NCBI GenBank assembly: GCA_031216915.1
Contig: CM062291.1
Coordinates: 34,476,484-34,540,483, forward strand
Length of the DNA: 64,000 nucleotides
Reading direction: 5' to 3'
Source of the DNA: Pictodentalium vernedei
Lineage: Eukaryota; Mollusca; Scaphopoda; Dentaliida; Dentaliidae
The notes beneath the pieces were generated by a model. That model ran no database searches and had not been told where the DNA came from. It worked only from the letters and a program-made list of their open reading frames with translations. A program made the position numbers and the translations under genes. Shown here piece after piece: positions 32,847 through 43,906 of the stretch. Position 1 is the stretch's first letter. The number at the start of each line of letters is the position of its first letter.

Positions 32847-33097
32847 TTAACCCTTTACCTAACACGAAAAGCAGACGACACTTGCAAAAAAAATTCTTGA
32901 ATAACTAAATTTTTTCATTTTTTGTCTCAAAAACATAGGTTATGACCCCTCGTTGGAACGAGCTCGACGAGCTCGTTCCAACGAGGGGTCATAACCTATG
33001 TTTTTGAGACAAAAAATGAAAATATTTTGAAAATTAATTGACGATTTTTGAGAATAGCGCTGGCCGGTTTTGGCCGTTACGTTGGGTAAAGGGTTAA
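32847..33097. mobile_element. TTAA MITE subfamily B, most intact copy
   Basis: TTAA both sides. The inner about 100 bases (from TTTTTGTCTCAAAAACATAG to its complement) form a perfect palindrome meeting at GAGCTCGACGAGCTC. Outer arms differ: left carries AAGCAGACGACACTTGC, right carries CTGGCCGGTTTTGGCCG. Confidence 0.92.
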
Positions 33098-33199
33098 ATC
33101 AATGGTAGGCTGTGTTCAAAATCAACAAAAAGAAGGTAAACAAATAGCTCATAACATCTTCAAATTTCTTACATAATTAGACTGGTGACCTGATTATTA

Positions 33200-33435
33200 A
33201 ATTATTTATTGTTTTAAGGTCACATATTTTTACACAATGGCAAATAATGACCACAACATGAGTATCAGCTCAAGACCAGGGGTGAGCGTTAATACAATAA
33301 GCCATGTTGCCCATTTTAGAGAGGGTTTGCACGTCCCAAGCATTGGTGACTGGGTCTATATTACCAGTAAAAATGAGCCTGTTTACTGCAGTGAACAGGC
33401 ACTGCTTCATTTCCCGGGGTTCCCGCAGGGAACTG
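33200..33435 (-). mobile_element. SINE family 2
   Basis: Tail TTATTTATTGTTTTAAGGTC and a full body ending CATTTCCCGGGGTTCCCGCA. Confidence 0.8.
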
Positions 33436-33572
33436 GTGACCTGATAGCTTGGGACAAATAGAGATAACCAAAGTAGACCTACACAAAAAGTAATTAATTA
33501 TTAATTTTGGCCATCAGGTTACTAGTTAAATGGTTAAAAAAGGAAACAGGTAATTTATGTGTTAATTGGTGT

Positions 33573-33662
33573 TTAACCCTTTACCTAACCCATTTCCTAA
33601 CACAAAAAGCAGACGACACTTGCAAACAAAATTCCTGAATAACTATTTTTTTTCATTTTTTA
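33573..33662. mobile_element. TTAA MITE subfamily B, truncated, inserted in a SINE tail
   Basis: Plus strand reads TTGGTGTTTAACCCTTTACC, again the TTAA of a GGTGTTTAAGGT SINE tail. The element continues through GCAGACGACACTTGC and breaks off at about 33662. Confidence 0.75.
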
Positions 33663-33724
33663 AAGGACGATGGTGCCAAAGGCACCCGAGTGAAGACGTC
33701 AAAGCATTCGATCGTCCTTTATAC
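33660..33724. repeat. Small inverted-repeat unit with internal hairpin
   Basis: AAAGGACGAT and ATCGTCCTTT face each other. Inside is GGTGCCAAAGGCACC. This looks like one end of a HINE-like element that would contain the adjacent 128-bp array. Confidence 0.5.
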
Positions 33725-33899
33725 TAAAAACACTTTTTCTTTTTTAAAGGAAGTGACATCCGAGAAGAGACTCTACGAGATTTACTTTCGTCTGGGGAAT
33801 TTTTCAAAGGAAACAGAGGCAGAAAAAAGCACATCTCAATGAACCCTTGGACACTAACACACATTCGGGATGTACTGCCTTTGCTTCGACCTGACTTAG

Positions 33900-35690
33900 T
33901 TCGAGCACCCCCATTTGGTATATTGACCCATAATACATTGGGAGTCAGACCTAGTAGAGCACCGATTATGTCACGTGACTCCTATAGCAACCCACACAAC
34001 TCCATAGCAACAAGGAAACTACTGGGCCGATTTGACCCAAATTTAGTATATGGACCCATAATACAGTATTACGCCAAACAGGAAGTCTGATGATGATGTC
34101 ACGTGACTTCCCTAGCAACCAAAGCAACTCCCTAGCAACGGACAAACTATTGGGCCGATTTTGATCAAATTTGGTATATGGACGCATAATACAGTGGGAA
34201 GCCAAACAGGCAGGCCAATGATGATGTCACGTGACTTCCATAGCAACCAAAGCAACTCCCTAGCAACGGACAAACCACTGGGCCGATTGTGATCAAATTT
34301 GGTTTATGGACCCATAATGCAGTGAGAATCCAAACAGATGTGCCAATTATGATGTCACGTGACTTCCCTAGCAACCAAAGCAACTCCCTAGCAACGGACA
34401 CACTATTGGTCCGATTTTGACCAAATTTAGTACATGGATCTACATTACATTCGGAATCCATATAGACAGGTCGATGATGATGCCACGTGACATCCCTAGC
34501 AACCATAGCAACTCCATAGCAATGGACAAACTATTGGGCCGATTTGGACCAAATTGAGTACCTGGATCTATATTACATTGGGAATCCAAACAGACAGGTC
34601 GATGATGATGTCAAGTGACTTCCCTAGCAACCAAAGCAGCTCCCTAGCAACAGACAAACTACTGAGCCGATTTTGATTAAATTTGGTATGTGGACCCATA
34701 ATACAGTGGGAATCCAAACAGACAGGCCAATGATGATGTCACGTGACCTCCATAGCAACCAAAGCAACTCCCTAGCAACGGACAAACCACTGGGCCGATT
34801 TTGATCAAATTTGGTATATGGACCCATAATACAGTGGGAATCCAAACAGACAGGCTAATGATGATGTCACATGACTTCCTTAGCAACCAAAGCAACTCCC
34901 TAGCAACGGACAAACCATTGGGCCGATTTTGACCAAATTTAGTATATGGGTCTATATTACATTGGGAATCCAAACAGACAGGTCGATGATGATGGCACGT
35001 GACTTCCCTAGCAACCAAAGCAGCTCCTTAGCAACAGACAAACTACTGGGCTGATTTTGATCAAATTTGGTATATGGACCCATAATACAGTGGGAATCCA
35101 AACAAGCGGGCTACTGGTGATGTCACATGACTCCCCTAGCAACCAATGAACTCCTTAGCAACGGACAAACTACTGGGCCGATTTTGACCAAATTTAGTGT
35201 AAGGATCTATATTACATTAGGAATCCAAACAGACAGGTCGATGATGATGACACATGGCATCCCTAGCAACCCCATAGCCAATTTTGAACAAATTTAGTAG
35301 ATGGACCCATAATACTATAATAGGAATCCAAAGAAACAGGTCGATGATGATGTCACGTTAATTCCTAGCAACCATGCCAACTCCCAAGCAACTGACAATC
35401 TGCTCGGCCAATTTTGACCACATTTGGTAAATGGATCCAAAATACGTTTGGAATACAAACAAAAAGGTCAATTATTATGTCACCTGGCTTCCTCAGCATC
35501 CAAAGCGACTCCCTAGCAATGGGAAAATTCCTGGGTCGGTTTTCACCAAATTTGGTTTATGGACGAATAATACATCAATTGGTTAGGCTTATACAATGAA
35601 TGTCATGTGACGTCCCTGGTAACCAAAGCGGCCCTCCAGCAATGAACAAACCATTGGGTTGTTTTTGATCAGAACATGGGCCAATATTAA
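33900..35690. repeat. 128-bp satellite-like tandem array, about 14 units
   Basis: The start of GACAAACTATTGGGCCGA-type blocks falls at 34141, 34269, 34397, 34525, 34653, 34781, 34909, 35037 and 35164: period 128 (last step 127). Units contain GATGATGTCACGTGACTTCC and CCCTAGCAACCAAAGCAACT. First and last units are diverged. Open frames across it on the minus strand are repeat artefacts, since 128 is not a multiple of three. Confidence 0.93.
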
Positions 35691-36589
35691 ATATAGAAAA
35701 AGCAGAAAAGAACACCAAATTGTTGTGTCATTTGATATAACAAATAAACAGACCAACCGCAGATGTTAATGGCGATTAATATAAGACATATCATGCCTTG
35801 GGGAAAGGACGTTGAGCAGTAGCATAGATAGCTTTTCACAGGGATGGGTGGGGGAGGGGGGGGGGGGGGGCAAGTCCAGTATTTTCTGACAAACCAAAAA
35901 TTTCCCGACAGCTTTCCCCGGGAAATTTGGTCCCACAAAAGTTGTGTTTTTACCCACAAAAGCCCATGTTTCAATGATAGTAGGCATAAATTCCCCTAAG
36001 AATGGTCCCAATAATTTTCTGACAAAACTACCAAATTTCCAAAAAAATAGCACACAGATCCTGGCTGGATCCCCTGTATCTGCGCCATTAAGACCCGATA
36101 AACTGAACATCACAAAAATTTTCTGTACAAAAATTCATCAAATTAATCTCCAAAATAGGAAAGCCCATATCTGTTCTTGCAGTTGTGGGTAGCCCGTTCA
36201 ACAATCAAGTTGGGCTGTTGTTCCTCGAAGGAAATCCCATATCCAGTCGTCCGTGTTACAGCACAACGAACCTGTGAATGGAATGCAGCCCTCCAATGTG
36301 TTTTGGCACTTATCTGCGGCGGAAAAAGACAGTCACAGAACAGGTATAAACATGGTATTTCCTATTTGAACATATCATTCAAGCCAAATAACCCAATATG
36401 GTACAGTTTCTTTAAAAAAGTGGTACTTTTTCAAAATAAATTTGATGTTTCTAGGCCGACTGTCACTACAAAAAACAACTATGGATGGTGGGGGAGTTGA
36501 AACTGAAACACAAAAGTAGTGGCCTTGATAAATACACGTAAACAGAGTATTTTTCATCATCCTTTTTTTGCATAGCTTTGCTATATTTT
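35691..36589. other. Unassigned sequence with G-run
   Basis: A G-rich tract at 35846-35872 (GGGTGGGGGAGGGGGGGGGG). Open frames at 35944-36192 and 36177-36500 show no recognisable domain. Confidence 0.4.
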
Positions 36590-36768
36590 CTTGTTTGCAT
36601 CAAAAACATAACTTATGACTCTCACTGGAATGAGCTCAATGAGCTTGTTCCAATGGGGGGCCATAAGCTTTGCTTTTAAGACAAAAAATGAAAAAATAAT
36701 GAAAATTGAATGGTGATTTTGTAAGCAGCACTGGCCAGTTTTGACCGTTATGTTGGGTAAAGGGTTAA
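36590..36768. mobile_element. TTAA MITE subfamily B, left-truncated
   Basis: AACATAACTTATGACTCTCA, the centre GAGCTCAATGAGCTTG and the right end GGGTAAAGGGTTAA remain. Confidence 0.75.
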
Positions 36769-36843
36769 ATCCACTGATTAGTTTTTACGATAATAACTAC
36801 CGTACATACATGCACAGAGGTGCAGATGACTTAACAGCGTTTC

Positions 36844-37074
36844 CAAGCCTGGAACTAAGCAGACTATCCTCTGCAGAATGAGGGACCCATAGGGTGAATT
36901 TGGTGATGTTACCCTATGTGAACCTCAATCTGAGTCAAGGTCTCAGGCCTAAACAGAAAGAGGTACCCAGAGGATAAATTGGAGGATTCTAGCCCACTGT
37001 ATGGGAAAGCATCAGCAAATTCCCCCTCTGGGGACCTCATTCTGCAAATGACAGACTGCTTATTTCCAGGCTTG
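36844..37074. mobile_element. hAT-like MITE with decayed 8-bp duplication
   Basis: CAAGCCTGGAACTAAGCAG and GCTTATTTCCAGGCTTG ends. Flanks AGCGTTTC and AGTGTTTC match 7 of 8. Confidence 0.85.
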
Positions 37075-37249
37075 AGTGTTTCTACATCATTATTGACTGT
37101 CTGCACAGACAGCCAAAAATAATGTAATAAATACTGTCACGATAAATGCAGCTTACCAGTCGAGTTCTCAAGGAAGAATATAATTATGTACAGACGAGGG
37201 CAACATTTTTAAAGCAAGTTGGTCTAGGACCTTAAAGCTTAAGGTCACT

Positions 37250-37660
37250 TTCATCATCTATGGCTATATCAAGACCACAACATATGTAGGATGTCAAGTT
37301 TAGCCAATCATTTATACCTATGGTGCCCTTTCAGGTCTGAAAATAAGCAGTCTGACATTTGCAGAATGAGGTCCCCAGAGGGTGAATTTGATGATGCTAT
37401 CCCAGACAGTGGGCCAATTTATCCTCTGGGTACCTCTTCTGTTTAGTTTTGAGAACCTGATTCAGACTGAGGTTCACAGAGGGTAAATTTAGTGATGCTA
37501 CCCTGCTCTGCAGGGTAGCATCACTAAATTCACCCTCTGGAGACCTCATTTTGTAGATGACAGTCTGCTTATTTTCTGGCTTGGTGCCCTCTTCTGAGGA
37601 TTTCCACCTCAGGCATTGGTACCGAGTCTTAGTTTACCACAGAGAAAAATCTCGAATTTT
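37250..37660 (-). mobile_element. SINE family 2 interrupted by hAT MITE
   Basis: Degenerate body before (to CCTATGGTGCCCTTT) and after (GGTGCCCTCTTCTGAGGAT) the MITE. Confidence 0.65.
37332..37583. mobile_element. hAT-like MITE nested in SINE
   Basis: CAGGTCTGAAAATAAGCAG and GCTTATTTTCTGGCTTG ends. Flanks TGCCCTTT and GTGCCCTC are similar but offset by one base. Confidence 0.82.
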
Positions 37661-37935
37661 GAGATAACCTATTTACAGTTCATCTGGATATAATAACAAG
37701 CCAAGACCAATACCGGGTCTGGATCTGCGTCGCTGCATGCGACAGATCTGAAAATTAGATACACGATACAACTCATCTTTATGAAACAGCAGACCAAATA
37801 TAAAATCATTCCCTTTCATAGAAGCCAAGAAAACTTTGACGGAAGAAGTGTTTCGGATTGACGGACAGAGTCAAGCGGTTACTAGACCTGCTCTGCTGCT
37901 GGCGACGCAAGTAATAAAAAGGACTGATTACCGTA
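37661..37935. other. Unassigned sequence
   Basis: Nothing recognised. Confidence 0.4.
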
Positions 37936-38139
37936 CAGCCATCGTGGATGGATCAAAATCTATGGGTGGGCATTTTTGCATGCATATAATTCAGAGATGA
38001 TCTGCTACGACACCTCAAGAAATTTCCATCAATGAAGCACTGGGGTAAATTTTTCTAGGTGTCATATAGCGGATCATCTCTAAATTATATGCGTGGAAAA
38101 TTTGACAACGCATGGATTTTGACCCATCCACGATGGCCC
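37936..38139. mobile_element. TA-flanked foldback MITE
   Basis: Ends CAGCCATCGTGGATGGATCA and GACCCATCCACGATGGCC with TA on each side (37934-37935, 38140-38141). Arms continue through ATGCATATAATTCAGAGATG. About 90-base arms, single copy here. Confidence 0.75.
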
Positions 38140-38844
38140 TATTGTATGACAGCTCACAGATTTTGAAAGCATCTGCGGCAAGCACAGGGGGCATCAGCTG
38201 TCTTAGGGAGTTTGAGCATTGAAAAGAGGGGTCTTCCCACAGGAACATTTTACAACAGTGCTCTCAAATAAGGCGATAAGACACAACTTTTTGACAAACT
38301 GTTTGTAGTTCCAGATGAACAACTTTTCAGTCATTTGTTTTTTCAGTTAGATAACCACCAGAGGAATGATAAAATCGTTCCTCTCAAATTTTATGGCTTG
38401 TATACCAGCAAAGCAAAACTTGCTTACCACAGTAAATATGCACTGTTCCACTTTCTGGAGAAATTCTGCAATATAAACACTGTTGATGCAAACAATACTT
38501 AAAGTTTATTCTGACGCAAATGACAATATTGATATTACATGGTAATTATAATGGCATGTCTTTGTTGAAATTATCAATAAACATGATATGCTACATTCGT
38601 CAACAATTTAAATTTTACAATATAGTGGTGATATAATTTTACAATATGCTAACTTTGGATAATGATAAAATGAGGTAATGATGTAAAATTAAACAATGTC
38701 ATAATGAAATAATATTTTCCAAGTCAACAAATATAATTGTACAATACAGAAATCCAAACCCCTATTTTACAATATAATCAAAGAGCAATATGTTATAATA
38801 TGCTAAAACAAATCTACAATGCAGTTATCAGAACTAATCTGATT
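38140..38844. other. AT-rich sequence, nothing recognised
   Basis: 38500-38820 is strongly AT-rich with many ACAATAT-type words. The minus-strand open frame at 38015-38248 crosses the foldback border and is not supported as a gene. Confidence 0.4.
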
Positions 38845-39097
38845 CAGGCCAGAAAATAAGCAGACTGACATCTGCAAAATGAGGTCCCCAGTGGGTGAAT
38901 TTAGTGATGCTACCCTGCATAGCAGGGTAGCATCACTAAATTTACCCTCTGTGAACCCCAATCCGAATCAAGGTCTCAAAACTAAACAAAAAGAGGTATC
39001 CAGAGGATAAATTGGCCCACTGTATGGGATATAATCATCAAATTCACCCTCTGGGGACCTCATTCTGCAAATGTTAGACAGCTTATTTTCAGGCCTG
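38845..39097. mobile_element. hAT-like MITE
   Basis: CAGGCCAGAAAATAAGCAG and GCTTATTTTCAGGCCTG ends. Flanks ATCTGATT and CTCTGATT match 7 of 8 (TCTGATT exact). Confidence 0.88.
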
Positions 39098-39105
39098 CTC
39101 TGATT

Positions 39106-39398
39106 CCTCATTGGAACAACCCCAATAAGCTCATTCCAATGAGGGTTCATAAGCCATGTTTTAACCCTTTACCTAACATGAAAAGCAGACGACACTTGCA
39201 AACAATATTTCTGAATAATTTTTTTCATTTTTTGTCTCAAAAACATAGGTTTTGCCCCCTCATTGGAACGAGCTCAATGAGCCCATTCCAAAGAGGGGTC
39301 ATAACCTATGTTTTTGAGACTAAAAATAATGAAAATTAAAAGGTAATTTTTGTGAATTGCGCTGGCCGTTTTTGGTCATTATGTTGGTAAAGGGTTAT
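39106..39398. mobile_element. TTAA MITE subfamily B plus a second broken core
   Basis: A core fragment at 39106-39160 (CTCATTCCAATGAGGGTTCA) abuts a fuller copy 39161-39398 with TTAA at the left and TTAT at the right. The fuller copy probably inserted into the TTAA or centre of an older one. Confidence 0.75.
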
Positions 39399-39407
39399 AG
39401 AGAAAAA

Positions 39408-39470
39408 TTTAACTGGTTGAGAGCTGAAAGCCCATATTTGGTCTTCATTCTGATATCAAGGTACTTCCAA
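39408..39470. mobile_element. Left end of TTAA MITE family 5
   Basis: TTAACTGGTTGAGAGCTGAA, then AGCCCATATTTGG, as in 3229-3260. The rest is absent. Confidence 0.5.
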
Positions 39471-39595
39471 GACTTGTTCAATGAGAGATCATGTTTTCAA
39501 GGGAAAGATTTAGAAGGCATTTTTTGTGAATAGTACTGTATGGTTATGTCAATACATAAGATAGAGGGTACAATATCAAGGTTTTCCATTGGATG

Positions 39596-40240
39596 AATTG
39601 CCTCCTTGTGTGAAGGTCTTGCACGAAAAAGTTTCCATTGCTTCTTGTGTGAAGGCCTTGCACGAAATGCTGGCATTGCTTCTGATGCATGAAGACTTCG
39701 CACATAATGCTCGCATTGCTTCCTGTGTGAGAAGGCCTTGTACGAAATGCTTGTATCACTTTCTGTGTGTGAAGGCCTTGAACAAAATGCTTTCATTGCA
39801 TCCTGTGTGTGAAGGCCATGCACAAGCCAGAAAATAAGCAATCTCTCATTTGCAGAATGAGGTTCCCAGAGGGCGAATTTGCTGATGCTATCCCATACAG
39901 TGGGCCAATTTATCCTCCGGGTACCATTTTCTGTTTAGGTTTGAGACCCTGATGCAGATTGAGATTCACAGAGGGTAAATTTAGTGATGCTACCCTCCAT
40001 AGCAGGGTAGCATCACCAAATTCACCCTCTGGGGACCTCGTTTTGCAGATGACAGTCTGCTTATTTTCTGGCTTGGCCATGCATGAAATGATTGCATTGC
40101 ATCTTGTGTGCGAAGGCCTTGAGCAAAATGCCAGCATTGCTTCCTGTGTGTGAAGGACATGCAGGAAATGATCGCATTGCTTCCTGTGTACGAATGCCTT
40201 GTCTGAAATGCTTGCACTGCATTTTGTGTGTGGTAAACTT
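39596..40240. repeat. 40-bp tandem array interrupted by a hAT MITE
   Basis: GAAGGCCTTGCACGAAATGC-type units start at 39651, 39691, 39731, 39771 and 39811, then 40112, 40152 and 40192: exact 40-base steps. Removing the MITE and one target copy puts the two halves back in 40-base phase. Confidence 0.92.
39823..40075. mobile_element. hAT-like MITE with perfect 8-bp duplication
   Basis: 253 bases. CAAGCCAGAAAATAAGCAA and TTATTTTCTGGCTTG ends. Flanked by GCCATGCA at 39815-39822 and 40076-40083. Confidence 0.94.
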
Positions 40241-40447
40241 CACAATTATAGTGAGATGTAAGTTTATAATTCGTCTATAATTCGATTGATGAATCAACAG
40301 GTTCTTCAACATTTGGGCTTAGGACAACAGGGCATGGTCATTTTGATACTGGACATCTGTACTGCGACATTACGCCACTGCTATATTAAGACATTGTGAA
40401 ATTTGGGACTACAACAAAAGGGCATACGTAGTTACATTTTATTTAAT
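40241..40447. other. Unassigned sequence
   Basis: Nothing recognised. Confidence 0.35.
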
Positions 40448-40630
40448 TTAACTCTCTGTACACTGACGTCAAGTTCATTCTGCACATATTTCCGATAATG
40501 CAACAAAATTTAACCAATTCAGTCTTGTTTGACAGAGCTCACTGAAATTGGTAAAATTCTTAGTTGCATTATCGGCAAAAATTGCTCTCGCAAATTTTTT
40601 ATATTTTGACATCAGAGTGTAGAAGGTTAA
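40448..40630. mobile_element. TTAA MITE family 2
   Basis: TTAACTCTCTGTACACTGAC at the left and the inverted CATCAGAGTGTAGAAGGTTAA at the right. Half of the central hairpin (CTTGTTTGACAGAGCTC) remains. Confidence 0.8.
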
Positions 40631-41023
40631 TGTTATTTATCAGTTAATTATTGACATTTCTTTTCACTTCTATTTGTTCAGAAAAGATTACAAAAATAAA
40701 GAGAGGAGAAGGTACACAACCTCATAATAAATGAGGTGGAGACCATAAAATTTGTGGTCTGAATTCGATCCACAAGAGAAAACACCACTGGTTTTAAATA
40801 TTAAATTTAACCAAAATTAATAATGATAACTAACTAACAAGAGCATTTTATATAGAACTGGAAGTTACAAATTTATGCATCTATACATCTGCATTGTCAT
40901 TATCCAAATTTCAGTCTGTGGCATGTACATATCATCTTCTCCTTCTCCGCTTTACTTTTATCTGTTTACACATAATATATTGGAGAAAATGAACCCCATG
41001 CCATTAGTTGCTTTTACCCCCAG
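40631..41023. other. Unassigned sequence
   Basis: The open frame at 40875-41201 runs into a SINE and has no recognisable domain. Confidence 0.4.
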
Positions 41024-41340
41024 ATTATTTATTTATTTATTGGTGTTTAAGGTCATATACTTATGCACAATGGCTAATCATGACCGTGACAGTTTGACAG
41101 GTGGAGGAAGTTGGAGTACCCGGAGAGAACCACCGAGCAACGATGAGCAGCTGCCAGCTCCCCAACATCGTAACTCCGCACTGCAGCACAGGCAGGGTTA
41201 GAATGGTTGAAAACATGCGCACCATTGACGTGCAGTACGTCTTAGTACACGGCGTCATCGTGCTCCCATTTGGACAAGGGGAGTTAAGTGCCTTGCCCAA
41301 GGACACAGTGCGGGAGTACCCCCAGATATCCAGCACTCAA
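41024..41340 (-). mobile_element. tRNA-derived SINE (family 1), head truncated
   Basis: (ATTT) tail and complete body. The tRNA-like head is lost after GACACAGTGCGGGAG. Confidence 0.8.
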
Positions 41341-41364
41341 ATTCCATCTGTACTGATGTTTGTT

Positions 41365-41996
41365 TGTTGGTACTAAACAACACTTTCAACAGTCCGGATT
41401 ACATTGTCAGACAGTTTTATGAGTGGAGGAAGTCGGAGTACATGGAAAGAACCACTAAACAGTGGTAGGTAACTGTCAGACTCTCCAAATTACTATATTT
41501 ATTTATTTATTGGTGGTTAAGGATACATACTTATGCACAATGGCTAATCGTGACCGTGACAGTTTCATGGGTGGAGGAAGCCCGACTATCCGGAGAGAAC
41601 CACAGAGCAACTGTCAGCACCTCAACATTCTAACTCTGTTCAAGCTCCGTTCAAGAAGGGTTACAGCGGTCGAAGATGTGCACCATCGATGTGCTGTACA
41701 CCTTAGTACACAGTGTCATCGTGCCGCCATGCAGGCAACCAGGATAAAAAGCCTTGCCCAAGGACACAACATGGGTTGTCCCAGATGGGGATCGAACTCG
41801 GGACCTCTAGCTTAGAAGTCCAACAGTCTACCACTGAGCCACCGTGTTCCCTCCAAACTACTAACTCTGTACAAGCAGAGGTAGAAGACAAGATGGCAAG
41901 ACCTCCATTGATGTGCAGTATTTCTTAGAACATACCGCCACCATGCCCCAACATGGGCAATCAGGATTAAGTGCCTTGCCTAAGGACACAATACAA
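41365..41996 (-). mobile_element. Older family 1 variant SINE split by a younger SINE
   Basis: Left part 41365-41495 (ACACTTTCAACAGTCCGG, GTGGAGGAAGTCGGAGTAC). Right part 41851-41996 (CTAACTCTGTACAAGCAGAG to TGCCTAAGGACACAATAC). Confidence 0.75.
41496..41850 (-). mobile_element. tRNA-derived SINE (family 1), full length, nested
   Basis: Flanked by CTCCAAATTACTA (41483-41495) and CTCCAAACTACTA (41851-41863), a 13-base target duplication with one mismatch. Minus-strand head GGTGGCTCAGTGGTAGACTG and box B region GAGTTCGATCCCC are intact. Confidence 0.92.
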
Positions 41997-41999
41997 TTG

Positions 42000-42135
42000 T
42001 TTATACCCATGTTGCCGATTGTAGAGGATTTCCACCCCAGGCATTGGTGACCAAGTCTTATTTTACCAGTAAAACAGAGCTTGTGTACCACAGTAAACAA
42101 GGAATGATTCACTTCCTGGGGTTCTTGCAGGGAAT
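42000..42135 (-). mobile_element. SINE family 2 fragment
   Basis: CCCATGTTGCCGATTGTAGA to CTTCCTGGGGTTCTTGCAGG. The shared tail is absent. Confidence 0.65.
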
Positions 42136-42142
42136 ACAATGT

Positions 42143-42368
42143 AACAATCAAAACCGGCCATAGCTATTTACAAAAATCATCATTAAATTTGTTTCATTTT
42201 TTGTCTCAAAAACATAGCTTGTGACCCCTCTTTGGTATGAGCTCATTGAGCTTGTTCCAATGAGGGGGTCATACGCTATGTTTTTGAAGCAAAAATGAAA
42301 AAAAAATTATTTATTCAATAATTTTGTTTACAAGTGTCGTCTGCCTTTCGTGTTTGGTAAAGGGTTAA
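42143..42368. mobile_element. TTAA MITE subfamily B, left end degraded
   Basis: CAAAACCGGCCATAGC, arms with ACATAGCTTGTGACCCCTC, and the right end GTTTGGTAAAGGGTTAA. Inverted relative to the copy at 32847. Confidence 0.8.
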
Positions 42369-42436
42369 TAGCGCTGGCGAGCTTTGGACATTAGGTTACC
42401 AAGATAAAAGATTAAGAATAAGAAACATGCAATTCA

Positions 42437-42905
42437 TTCATTTATTGGTGTTTAAGGTCACATTCAGCATCTATGACCAAGCCAGAAAATTAGCAGACTG
42501 TCATCTACAAAATGAGGTCCCCAGAGGGTGAATTTAGTAATGCTACCCTGCATTGCAGGGTAGCATCACTAAATTTACCCTCTTTGAACCTCAGTCTGAA
42601 TCACGGTCCCAAAACTACCCAGGGGATAAATTGGCCCACTGTATGGGATAGCATCATCAAATTCACCCTCTGGGGACCTCATTCTCCAAATGTCAGACTG
42701 CTTATTTTCAGGCCTGTCTATGACTGTATCATGACCACCAATATGGGTATGAAGGCAAGTTTAGCAAATTGTTATCCCTAAGCCGCCCTCTTTAGTGGAC
42801 CACCATCCCAGGAGATGGTACCAGGTCATATTTTACCAGCAAAGAAGCACTAGCTTACTACAGTAAACAAGCACTCTTCCTCTTCCTGGGGTTCACATGG
42901 GGGAA
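42437..42905 (-). mobile_element. SINE family 2 interrupted by hAT MITE
   Basis: Tail TTTATTGGTGTTTAAGGTCA at the left, body from TCTATGACTGTATCATGACC at the right. Confidence 0.75.
42478..42716. mobile_element. hAT-like MITE with perfect 8-bp duplication
   Basis: Flanked by TCTATGAC at 42470-42477 and 42717-42724. CAAGCCAGAAAATTAGCAG and GCTTATTTTCAGGCCTG ends. Confidence 0.94.
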
Positions 42906-43009
42906 ATTTGACAATATAAATGCTATTGTGTTTTCAGTTTTCTATAAAAGCCTGAGGTGTAAGTTATACAATGACAGTTATATAGATGATATACATACTG
43001 ATATCCAAG

Positions 43010-43240
43010 CCTTTATTCAACACAGATAGAAGACATTTGAAAAAAAAAATTCTTGAATAACAACAAATATTCATTTTCTGTGTCAGAAACATACGATCCT
43101 TCAGTGCAATGTGCTCAACGAGGGGTTATAAGATACAATTCCGATATAAAATTTTTTGAAAAATCTTAAAATCTGAATGGAGACGTTTGTGAATATTGCC
43201 TATCAGTTTCGGCCTTCACATTAGTTAAAAGATTTAACTC
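43010..43240. mobile_element. Degenerate TTAA MITE subfamily B
   Basis: Recognisable by AGAAGACATTTGAAAAA, AACGAGGGGTTATAAG and TTAGTTAAAAGATTTAAC in the family order, with many substitutions. Confidence 0.5.
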
Positions 43241-43371
43241 ATTTGCTGCAGCGATGTTTGGTAATATCCTGTGCTGATAAAGATGTTCTATTGTGAAATT
43301 TTGCCTCGGTTTCAGTTTTGGCATTGGTCATTATAAAAGAGTCTCGGTTTCAGTTTTTAATTTCTTCTTAT

Positions 43372-43610
43372 TTAACCCTTCACTTAACATGAAAAGCAGA
43401 CGACACTTGCAAACAAAATTATTTTTTTCCATTTTTTACGTCAAAAACATAACTTATAACCCTCACTGGAATGAACTAAGCAAGCTCATTCCAATGAAGG
43501 AGTCACAAGCAATGTTTCTGAGGTAAAAATTGGAAAAAAAAATAAAAAAATGGAATGCCCATTTGTAAGAACAGCCCTGGCAGGTTTGGGCGTATAAACG
43601 TTCTTATTTG
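43372..43610. mobile_element. TTAA MITE subfamily B, degenerate right end
   Basis: TTAACCCTTCACTTAACATG left end and GCAGACGACACTTGC. The central hairpin is corrupted. Right end lost. Confidence 0.7.
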
Positions 43611-43906
43611 AACAACACGAAAACTCAATGAATAACTGAAACAATAACAAAAACCACTTTTAGAAACTGAAAGGCTTTCCGGGGGTCGTTGATATGGACC
43701 TGTCACATGATGTTATATGTACATGACAGAACACAGGACAAGCAATATTCCCTAATAGTGTGGATTCCCCCACCCCCTTCTTTAAGTGTTTGAATTGATT
43801 TGAAATGCACTGTGGTACCCTTTCCCTGTATGTGGTATCTCAATATGCAGCATGGACATCAAACTTTTGAGTCTGTACTCAGTACAGACCTACAGCAGAG
43901 AAAGAG
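43611..43906. other. Unassigned sequence
   Basis: Nothing recognised. Confidence 0.4.

Noticed and set aside
34165-35018. Open frames of 113 residues across the 128-bp array that look like a repeat protein family
   Set aside because: The period is not a multiple of three and the frames come from identical units; no start context or codon signal.
35846-35872. G-quadruplex regulatory element
   Set aside because: The G-run could fold, but no gene or promoter is nearby, so no regulatory role is supported.
39596-40240. CRISPR-like array of 40-bp units
   Set aside because: Units are contiguous without unique spacers and the sequence context is eukaryotic.
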